The position numbers and the translations under genes were made by a program. The notes below the pieces were generated by a model, which was given only the letters and a program-made list of their open reading frames with translations, did not search any database and was not told the DNA's origin. A DNA stretch of 47,500 nucleotides, taken from the NCBI RefSeq assembly GCF_025024155.1, contig NW_026251712.1:1-47500 (forward strand), in the 5' to 3' direction. This stretch comes from Gamsiella multidivaricata. Lineage: Eukaryota; Mortierellomycota; Mortierellomycetes; Mortierellales; Mortierellaceae. Of this stretch, positions 10,862 through 19,388 are shown piece after piece (position 1 is the first letter of the stretch; each line of letters starts with the position of its first letter).

Positions 10862-12985
10862 ATGACAAAACATCTATACCAACTATTCCGTCAGGCAGAA
10901 ATCATTCGAGCCGTTTCTGTCAGGACAGCCATTAGCCCTGAACCCAGCGGCACCTCATCGTGCTTTGTGAGTTTGGAGGACATCCAAGACGTGTTTAAGA
11001 ATGCACAGCAATTCGTGTTAGATGGGCATCTCATCCCATTCCTACCAGTCCTTGATGGCACAAGGTATGCACTAATCACGCGGCCATTTCTATTGATCTG
11101 ACAAAAGAAGAGGACGTAATTCTCATATCTTCTCTGCTCTATCAGAAATCAATCTCCATGCATCGCATTTTATCCTGACAAGGTCCTAGACGTCATTACA
11201 GAGGAATTGCAGTCCAGCAACAGCAGCGCCGTTTCCCATTGCTCTACACCAGGAAAAGTGGGTGCTCATACCTTTGGAGACTCTCTTTTATCATCATCAA
11301 GCTTGGCTCAGCCTGTCGCTTCAACTTTGGTTGCTCGCAATGTCGAACAAACCCAGATCGTCATTTCCGAAAACAAAGACGTACAGCAGATTCTGGGTTT
11401 GCTGCTAGCACTGCAATTCGAAGCCAAAGCGAAGGACGATAAAATGCTAGCACTGCAGTTGGAGGCCAAAGAGAACCAAGACAAGATGCTTGATATGCAG
11501 GCTCAGTTGCGTGACCAGATGAACCAAGCCCTCGACAGACTTGCCATCATTCAAAAACATGCTCGGGCTATCCTCGTCCAGGACTTTGAGCTACACGAGT
11601 ATCCGATTCCACGACTATTTATAATCTTACCTGTCGATCACAGCAAGTGGAACCCGAAGGATATCTTGAGGAACAAGTTCCGTCTCCATTTCCTATGCGA
11701 ATGTGGAGATCACACCGTGGCAGCAAGCAAGAGCAGCCAGAACCACATCCATATTGCCAAGCATGAAGGTTACGAAATCCGAAACGGCACCGAATTCTTT
11801 CTCAAGTATGGAAAGTATATGCTTATACTTCTGCACGTTCTCAAGGCCGGATTGCACTCTGTCGACATATCTGTGCCAGCCTCAAGTCTATTGGATGCCG
11901 GTATCGATTATTCGATCGATTATATGAGAGCGATTTCTGCTGCCAATCCCATCTTGGAAAACATCAACACCATCGATGACTACGAGGCGCTTGAAGGAGC
12001 CGATCTCCGGCAGCTGGAGACATTTCTTCGAACCAATGATGACGGCAGGAAACTTGGCAATTTGTACAGGATCGCGACTGAAACAGGCAATGTCAAATGG
12101 GTGTGTCTCGACCACTTTCGTTCGACGTATAAAGAAAAGGAGCAACAAGCGTTCGCAAATGCAGTCGAGGTGAATGGCGGCAGCTATGATCGGCAGCTCG
12201 GTCAAGTAGCTATCAAACTTCAATCCAAAATAAGGGCCGCAGAGTTCTTCGATGCCCTAGCCAAAGCAAGACGTGTTTATGACCTGGATATCTCATTCGA
12301 TTGGGAGTGCTCCACGAGTGATCTTGTGGCATTCAAGGATGCACTCAAGGTATCAGGAGTATCGATACTTCGACTTGATCTCTCATACTTTCGAACAAGC
12401 CTCGGCAGCAAACTATTTTCGACATCCACACGATATGAAGTGCTCGCTCGCATCACGGAACATACAACTATGAGAGTAGCTCATATTGTTCTTCCAAAGG
12501 ATTTCGTCAGGCTTTCCAACCTTCAATCAAAAAGGCCATCTCATCTTCAAAAGTTATCCGTTGAGATGAATGCTACATTTATTGGAGTAAATGAGCTTGA
12601 AATATTAGCAGAGGCACTCAAGACCAACTCGACTCTGACCACTTTAAACTTGGAGAGCAACTCGATTGGGGACAACGGAGCTCTGGCGCTGTCTGAGGCA
12701 CTCAAGACCAACTCGACTCTGACCTCTTTAGACTTGCAGTACAACTCGATTAGGGAAAACGGAGCTCTGGCGCTGTCTGAGGCACTCAAGACCAACTCGA
12801 CTCTGACCTCTTTAGACTTGCAGTACAACTCGATTAGGGAAAACGGAGCTCTGGCGCTGTCCGAGGCACTCAAGACCAACTCGACTTTGACCACTTTAAA
12901 CTCGAGGAACAACTTGATCTCGTATGGAAGAGCTTGGGCACTGTATCAGCTGTCCAAGGCCAGTAGGTGTGGTATACGAAGATAA
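10862..12985 (+). CDS. Leucine-rich-repeat protein with coiled coil, Mortierella-type family
   Basis: Exons 10862-11064 and 11146-12985 give 680 residues. Layout: an N-terminal conserved block (DIQDVFKNAQQFVLDG..IPFLPV, about residues 40-60, then FYPDKVLDVITEEL across the splice); a heptad-rich coiled coil (about 140-205); an EYPIPRLFIILP motif (about 219-230); a FLCECGDHT..HIAKHEGYE block (about 252-280) of unknown fold; a stretch containing LEGADLRQLE and GNVKWVCLDHFRS; and C-terminal ribonuclease-inhibitor-type LRRs of 28 residues (EALKTNSTLTTLNLESNSIGDNGALALS). The last repeat decays (NSRNNLISYGRAWALY). I recall many such proteins in Mortierella genomes; the role is unknown. The receptor-like layout (sensor repeats plus a conserved core) invites comparison with NLR proteins, but no NTPase P-loop is visible. 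Confidence 0.82.
12613..12948 (+). repeat. 84-bp tandem repeats encoding LRRs (four units)
   Basis: Units begin at 12613, 12697, 12781 and 12865. Units 2 and 3 differ by a single base (12778 versus 12862). Unit 1 differs mainly in its middle. Unit 4 matches for about 45 nt and then diverges into the protein C-terminus. Such near-identity points to recent duplication or gene conversion. Confidence 0.95.
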
Positions 12986-13455
12986 TAAAATTTAGTTGTG
13001 GAGACTTGACAATATAGTTCCGTTGACCGTTCCTGAGTGAGAGACACGTCTGTTTTTCCCGGTTCCTAAGAGTCGCTTCACCTATTCCCTCCCTTGTCTT
13101 CTTGTCCTTGCCTCCTTGTTCCTTGTCATTCCCTCCCCTTCCCTTCCCTATTCCCTGCTCTTCTCCATTCCTGCCATCGACCATGCTACTCATGATTCAA
13201 GATTCTGATTCTCTCTCTGTGTCACTCCCTCTCGTTCTGTTTAAGCACCATTCATACCATATCTTGTTCCTCGCCCTACCCTCTGCTCCAGCCTCTATCA
13301 ATACTTTCGTAACAAAGTAAAAGTAATAAAGTTGCCACAAAAACGATTAGCATTTATTTGCGCTCTTGCAAACCGCGATAAAGCTGTGCTAACTGTGCTC
13401 CAAGTCTTTGCGCCTGCACCTGATTTCATTCCTTGCTGCTTACAAGAAGTTGTTC
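12986..13455. other. Convergent intergenic, C/T-rich
   Basis: This holds the 3' ends of the LRR gene (+) and the Gcr1_C-like gene (-). The plus strand is C/T-rich at 13078-13300. An AATAAA lies at 13325-13330. No gene seen. Confidence 0.55.
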
Positions 13456-14198
13456 TTAAACAAAGTTAATAGATCGGCTTTTGCAGCTGGTTGTCAAGGT
13501 ATCCAAAATGGTCTCGATTGGTTGCTTTTCCTTTTCGGCCCTCGCCATAATCAACTTGACAAGTTGGCTCCTGCGATGGTACGCCCTGTTACGCGCTTTG
13601 GTAAACGGCCAGGCCGAGTCTTGCCTTTTTGCTTCCGCCACTGGACCACGGTATTCATCCCAGGTTTGCCGAACAGACAGATGTCCACGCCCATTATCGC
13701 TCTGTATCAAGTATCCTTTGTTACTGTCATCAGTCTTTGAGGATGTCCGATGAGGAATGTACTGATGCTGTAGCTGAAGTTCATGATGGTGTTGCGGCTG
13801 TTGTAGCGAGTACAGCGGGTGCTGCGGGTACAGTGGGTACTGCTGTCGCTGCTGCTGTTGCTGCTGCTGTTGCTGCAACTGGGCAGAAGTGCCGTTGCCC
13901 ACAGGAATGAATGTTAAGGGGGTGGAGGAATGGGGGCCGATATATATTCCAGAGACCTTTATATATTCTGGTACCACATAAACAGGCACTCGGTGTACTG
14001 CTGTTGCGTCTCTTGCTGCCCCTGTACCTGCGCCAACTGCCTCTGGCTTATCTCCCACCATGCTTTCATTTCTGATCGAATTCTCATTTCGAAACTCTGC
14101 GTCTGCTTGCTGATAGTGTTGATCGCGTTAGCCATAACATGGTTGTTGACTTGCACGTTGGAGTCGATGACGTTCGCCTGTTGTCGATGTGATTCCAT
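13456..14198 (-). CDS. Short Gcr1_C-like DNA-binding protein with polyQ
   Basis: Exons 14198-14028 and 13878-13456 give 197 residues. The intron from GTACAG to GCCCAG (149 nt) joins QRQLAQ to a CAG/CAA-coded glutamine run in phase 0. The N-terminal 57 residues are helical (MANAINTISKQTQSFEMRIRSEM). The middle is Q/H/Y-rich. The C-terminal 70 residues (SVRQTWDEYRGPV, AYHRRSQLVKLIMARAEK, ETILDTL) resemble the C-terminal DNA-binding domain of yeast Gcr1/Hot1-type regulators in the order W-E-Y, then Y-R-R, then helix. Family members are usually several hundred residues, so this is short. A further 5' exon is possible, because an overlapping frame opens at 14353. The domain call is moderate. Confidence 0.55.
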
Positions 14199-15245
14199 TG
14201 CTTGCAGGAGTTATTGTTTAAAGTCGACAAGCAATGAAGAGTGGATATGTGAGGTAATGAAGAGAAGAGTTCGCTGCTCAATGTCTGACCGCCGCTGTTG
14301 GGCTCCATGTGGAGGACCGCATCTTGAAGAATCACGCGTCTCATTCGAACCAATAGCTTAAGAAAGCCGATACGGTCAATCAGGACACTACTAGTATATC
14401 ATTATTTATTTGCATGCATCTACGACTCATGGCTCGAAAGATCTGATAGGTACATGAGGAATTCCACGTCCTCGCCACTAGAGTCTTTTGTCCCCAGCCT
14501 TCAGCTACTTCATGTTCTTCATTGCCTAGATCCGCTTTTTGGACGGGGGCCAGCGTGACACTGTACTGGAATGTTCTGTTCGCCCTGCCTTTTGTAGGCT
14601 GGGCCGCAAGATGGAAAGTATGACACTAAACGACAGAGTGCACAGCTAATGTTGCACGGTAAGGTGTGGCCATACAGTTTTTTCATGCCAGGTATTGGTT
14701 TAATCGCGCCTTCTGCGTGCCCATGCCTTGCGACCCACATCGTTCTCGCCTTCTCATTCATCCTTCTCATTAGTCATTGGTGCATGAGGTTGACCGCCTT
14801 TTCTGCCATCTATTCCGGCGTCGGTCCTGGATGGCTGTGGTTTTAATTCAGGTGCGTTGAATGTATTTCTTACAAAGTCTCTTTACGCTAGGGGTTTTGA
14901 CGCGACAGCATGCTTTGCTAAAGTTATAATAATACTCCTAGTAGAGTATTTCGGAGTCTGAGCGCACTTGCCCACTTTTTTTTTTCCTGTAGTATGTTTT
15001 CGATTGTCCCTAAAACGCAAGTCTTGAGTGTGTTGGTCCCGATAGAAGACGACGTTTGACAAATGACATTACGGCCTGTTGACAGAGTTATCCTTGGCTT
15101 TTATGATTCGACACGCGTAGGACGTCTGCAGCTCAATGCTTCTATTAATCCTCGTGTTCTTGTATGTTTATCTGAACATTGTTGCGCCCGTTGATGGAGC
15201 ATTGGGAATGGTGTCGGTAGTACTAGGGACAGGATGAGCACAGGA

Positions 15246-15344
15246 CCATGGAGTTCTCGTTAGAAAGTCGCGGGATAATACATTTGGAAATAGCCTTTCA
15301 ATTTATCAAGATGTTGTCCCGCGACTTTCTGACGAGGACTATGG
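15246..15344 (+). repeat. Inverted repeat forming a 23-bp hairpin
   Basis: Arms 15253-15275 and 15317-15339 are inverted copies sharing AGAAAGTCGCGGGA, with 21 of 23 positions complementary. The two exceptions are T on the left facing G on the right, so a plus-strand RNA would pair throughout with two G-U wobbles. The loop is 41 nt and AT-rich. CCAT/ATGG at the outer ends extends the pairing after a small offset. Confidence 0.9.
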
Positions 15345-15801
15345 ATTGTAGGACGATAGGTTCTTAATGTAAACTAAGGCGGTATAAAGTCTCCGATCGA
15401 TTGGACGCTAAAGGTTTGTGAACTGTACCAGCAATTTAAAGAAATTTAGTTTAATTGGGCCACTCTCCCGGGAGTTTGAAATTGCAAAATGGAGATGATT
15501 AGGGTCATCTGGCTCGGCGCAGGGAGCGAAAGCGACAAATAGGGAACTTCGTGCGCAGGTTATGAGAGAACACCTCCCCGTCTATCCAAGGCCTGGTCAT
15601 CGAATGGCCCCCCCTCTCTTCACGCACTCGAGTTGCCCAGTCAGGGCAGCAAACAGTCCTGCTGGACAGCGTGCTGGGTCAATGAAGACATTTCCTTCAT
15701 CGTCTCCTGAAACAAGCGAGAATTGGATGTTGCAACCCCTTTCGGCCAGAGAAAACAAAAGAGATGGCAATTGGACTCATAATTATTATTGAGAATCCAA
15801 A

Positions 15802-15840
15802 CCAATCACAACAAACAAAACCTTGACAGTTTCATATAAA
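15802..15840 (+). promoter_or_regulatory. CCAAT and TATA boxes of the secreted-protein gene
   Basis: CCAAT at 15802-15806 and TATAAA at 15835-15840, about 175 nt upstream of the ATG at 16015, followed by a C/T-rich leader. This is an unusually clear core promoter for the window and suggests strong expression. Confidence 0.65.
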
Positions 15841-16014
15841 TACCGCCCTGTGCCCGAACACTCCTCGCCCTTCTCTTCACCAAAGAAACCTCAGACCTCA
15901 CTCCACTCTTCCTTACCTTACCTTGCACATATACACCCCTCACACAGTCCATCGACGACTCCCTCTCCGCTCCTCCTCACTCCAACCACACATCCACAGC
16001 TCACCACTACAGCC

Positions 16015-16380
16015 ATGGCCAAGTTCTCAACCCTCAACGCCCTCAGCCTGGCCATCCTCGCCATCATCTTCACCTCGCTCCTCGCCACCGTCTCGACCGT
16101 CGAGGCTGCCTCAAAGCCGCCCGCCTCAAAGTCGCCCGCCTTCACCGTCTTTGCCAAGACTAATCTCGGTGGCAAGTCCAAGCTGGTGACCGGTTACGGC
16201 TGCATTAACCATAACCTCGGCACCGTTGGCTCTGTCAAGTACAGCAGCGGTCCCGTTGCCCAGATCCGCTTCTACGCGGGCAAGAACTGCAGCGGCACAG
16301 TCACCCACCAGATGGACACCTCCACTGTCAAGCGCATGGGTGGTCCCTACAAGTCATACAGTGTCAAGGTCACCAAGTAA
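16015..16380 (+). CDS. Small secreted protein, crystallin-like pattern
   Basis: An intronless 121-residue protein. Residues 1-31 form a signal peptide (hydrophobic LSLAILAIIFTSLLA, then VEA as a likely cleavage site). The mature part begins ASKPPASKSPAF. The next 80 residues are beta-prone (FTVFAKTNLGGKSK, VGSVKYSSGPVAQIRFYAG, YKSYSVKV). Two cysteines (GYGCIN and KNCSG) could form one disulfide. The pattern of Gly/Tyr-rich strands around NLGG and FYAGKNC recalls beta/gamma-crystallin-like secreted folds, but the link is by appearance only. C-rich third positions and a strong core promoter suggest high expression. Surface/secreted protein is firm; its function is unknown. Confidence 0.82.
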   Translation: MAKFSTLNALSLAILAIIFTSLLATVSTVEAASKPPASKSPAFTVFAKTNLGGKSKLVTGYGCINHNLGTVGSVKYSSGPVAQIRFYAGKNCSGTVTHQMDTSTVKRMGGPYKSYSVKVTK

Positions 16381-16815
16381 TATGGGACTCGGGCAGCATC
16401 CATAATAATACCAGCTCCATCTGCAATTTTTACATCATATACATAGTACCGTACATTAAAAAACCCAGAACCAGAAGTGTTTTGGTACAACAAATAACAT
16501 CCACAGTCTTCAGCAATGAGTTTTTGTTATGAAAGAACAGCGTTGCTTGGTCCTGGTAGCAGCCTGCAGGAAAATGTATGCAGGCATTATTGATGTCAAG
16601 AAAGGGCGCTTCTCTCCACACGGAGCAGAAGCCGTGTAAAAACCTTAAAAGAGTAATTCTCCAAACGCCAAGCGTTTTCTTCTTCTCTGCGCCTGAGGCG
16701 TCGTCATTGACTTTTCTCTTGCTCTTGCTCTTGCTCTTGCTCTTGTCTTCTCAGCAACATCACTCGATCTCCATTCTCTTGACCTCCTCATTCACCTTTT
16801 TTTTCTTTGGCTGCC
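16381..16815. other. Intergenic, C/T-rich leader
   Basis: 3' UTR of the secreted protein and 5' leader of the next gene. A CTTGCT-type simple repeat lies at 16718-16746. No gene seen. Confidence 0.6.
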
Positions 16816-18952
16816 ATGAGCACCGACATGAAAAAGAATCTATTCCAGAACGGCTGGGCAGGTCCCTCGGACGAGCAAGCGACCTTTGGAAGCCAATCCC
16901 CATACGCCTCCACCGCGTTTACACCCTATCAGGACATCAGTGGTAGCCCAGTCCCTCCAGAAGAGTACCCAGCACCTTTCCACAGTAATGTCCCAGCTTC
17001 AGGACTCATTCCCCGCTTTATCAATTAGCACCTCGCTCGGATCTCAATTGATAGCATAGCCTATGTTAACGCGACATCTGTACATTCTTGACGTTAATAT
17101 GTATGCAAAAAATAGTTCCAGCGGATGCCCCACCAATGTATACAAAAGACCCGTTTCCGGCTCCATCTGCACCTCGACATTCACAGGAGACCTCTCCTCC
17201 AGTAACACGACCGGTTCCATCACAGGCGCCGCAACAATATCCGCACCAACAGCAGCAGCAACAGCAACAGCAACAACAGCAACAACAGCAACAACAGCAG
17301 CAGCAACAACAACGCCAGCAGCAACAACAACAGCGGCAGCAACAACAGCAACATCCACAGTTTAACCCACAGGACAACGTGCCCTACTCGACACCGCCTT
17401 TGGGACCACCGGTAACACAGCATCAACCTTTGCTCCCACCCCAAGAGCATCAGCTGCAGCAGCAGGAACCATATTATCTGGGAACTGGACCTAACAATTA
17501 TGGGGCGATCGGTAATCCGCACTCGAATCTTAGTAGTGACGACAACTATAGGACTTATTCCCTTCCCCAGATGTATGGCAATTCTGAAGACGACGTGCCT
17601 GCCCAAAGACGTAAGAGCGCTTTTTTTTTATTGCCTTTTTTTCTGCGTGGACGAATGCGGTGCAGTTTCCTTGTTTTTTGTGAACCAAGGAGAGGTTGGT
17701 TTCCAAAAGAAGCAAAGAACGTGGGCTCGGTGCATTTTCCATATGTCTGTGCCACAGTTGAGATAGTCTATCGTAGCAAGGGTGCTAGACTATGGGAAAT
17801 GAGGTCATTCGACAACCAAACATTGATAGATTCTCATCCTCCACTGCCTCGTCGTGTCTTTGTTTGGATTCTCTAGGCACCAAGCGGAGAAAGAAGAGGT
17901 CGCAGAGCTGCTGTTCTTTCTGCTGCTTGGCGATCTTGTTGATAATCTTTTTGTGCTCCTACTTGAAGATGTCTATCGTAAGTCGATCTGTTCCTCTGTT
18001 TTTTTTTAGCATCAATTGCTACGAGGGATAAAAATGTCTCACCCTCCCGGGAGCGTATGTCCATAGTCTATGCTGACATTGTTGTAACGATTGCTTGTTG
18101 TTTTTTTATCTACATATATGGCGCGTGCACTATAGACAATACCAGATGATGTTTGTTGGATCCCCGAAGAGGGCGTATCGCGCATCGACACCCAGTTCGT
18201 GTCTGCTGCACCCGACCTTTCGCTCAAGTTGGATATCGTCGATAATATTGTAAGTCATTACGAACACTAATAATTCAGCAGTGTATCTTCTCGCTAGCTT
18301 CCTCTTGATTATGTGCTGAAGCCTTTTTTTTTTTTTTTGCGACATTTCCAGAAAGGAAATGTTCTCATTAAGGAATCAGATGACGCGACCGACGAGAGCA
18401 TCCGCATTCGTGTCGTCTTACGCGCAGCCTCCACAGAACTCCTCCGCGAACTCACCCAAACCCTTACGCGCGACGGAGCCCAGTCGGTGTTCTCACGCAT
18501 CCACCTCAGAGATAGCAACGACAAGGAGACCAAGAAACGACTTATGCGGCACAACAGCTGTGCCCTAGCGAATGTCGAGATCACGTATCCACGCGCCCGG
18601 CCCGGGACGGGGAAATTGGATGTTAAGGTCGCGGACGGGGAACTGGTCATGAGTATGGACCCTAATTCGATCGAGGCCACCTTTGAGGAGGTCCATTTTG
18701 CGGTCTCAAACGGCGGCGTCAATGTCGAGACAGCGGTCGTGTCGAAGGGGTTCTTTGCTAAGGTCGCGAATGGACGTATTCGGGCAGTGAACCTGCGTAG
18801 CGCTGGAAGGATCGAGGCAGAGACCCTGAATGGGCGGGTGGAGATGACCGTGGATACGAAACCGTTGCATAAGGATTGGGATCCGGAGAACTTGATGATC
18901 CTCCTCACTACTCTGAATGGAGATATTGATCTGAACTTGGTAAGGACCCTTG

Positions 18953-18983
<31 letters not shown>

Positions 18984-19288
18984 AAGGTCATATCTTTTGG
19001 TAGCGCGCTCCTTTCCTGTGCTAACTTTCGCTATTATATATATATATCCTCTGATCTCAGGTGCAGCGCTTCTGGGGACATTTCGAGTTGGTCACGCAGT
19101 TCGGAAAAAAATCGATTCGGTTACCGGACAACAGTACCGATATCATAAAGTACACGACGCCTAAAAGAGACGAGATTCAAGGCTGGGTCTCTGCGGATGG
19201 TACAGAGCCCCGGAACGTCGTTCCTCGATTTGATCTTAGCACAGTTAACGGAGCTATCGATGTTAGGTTCGAATCACAAAAGAAGTAG
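16816..19288 (+). CDS. Single-pass membrane protein with polyQ tail and DUF4097-like ectodomain
   Basis: Exons 16816-16984, 17116-17610, 17877-17977, 18136-18249, 18352-18939 and 19061-19288 give 564 residues, all in phase. Residues 1-220 are disordered and P/Q-rich, with a glutamine run encoded by 17247-17352. Exon 3 encodes a basic stop-transfer stretch (TKRRKKRSQ), then CCSFCCLAILLIIFLCSYL as one membrane helix near residues 232-250. The rest is a repetitive beta region (KLDVKVADGELVMSM, VSNGGVNVETAVVS, VANGRIRAVNL, LNGRVEMTV, LNGDIDLNL). It resembles the beta-solenoid DUF4097 putative adhesin fold. The orientation is probably N-terminus in the cytosol and C-terminus outside or lumenal. 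The specific function is unknown. Confidence 0.82.
17247..17352 (+). repeat. CAG/CAA glutamine-coding tract
   Basis: A mixed CAG/CAA run within exon 2 of the membrane protein, coding for about 33 residues, almost all Gln, with a few Arg. The codon mixture makes it less prone to slippage than pure CAG. Confidence 0.95.
18953..18985. repeat. T24-A9 homopolymer in an intron
   Basis: An uninterrupted T run followed by A9 in the last intron of the DUF4097-like gene. Confidence 0.9.
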
Positions 19289-19388
19289 AAGACGAAATTG
19301 CCAAAATACACTATCGTAATTCTTAATCAATCGCTCATTCCATACTAGCATGAGGATGGGCAGGGTATGGTTCTTTATTGTCATCGAT

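Larger units (their letters stand above)
14199..16014. other. 1.8-kb gene-poor region
   Basis: There are no convincing coding frames on either strand. It contains the 23-bp hairpin at 15246-15344. Its last 220 nt are the promoter of the secreted-protein gene, with a CCAAT at 15802-15806 and a TATAAA at 15835-15840. The leftmost part may include a missed 5' exon of the Gcr1_C-like gene. Confidence 0.6.

Noticed and set aside
12613..12948. CRISPR-like array from regular 84-bp repeats
   Set aside because: Units are contiguous, without spacers, and lie in frame within an LRR coding sequence.
14519..14846. Short frames around 14519-14846 on both strands, one with hydrophobic segments
   Set aside because: There is no start context, no homology cue and no partner exon in phase.
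17044..17610. Antisense and shifted frames in the polyQ region coding poly-Cys, poly-Leu, poly-Ala or poly-Thr runs
   Set aside because: They are by-products of the CAG/CAA repeat in other frames.
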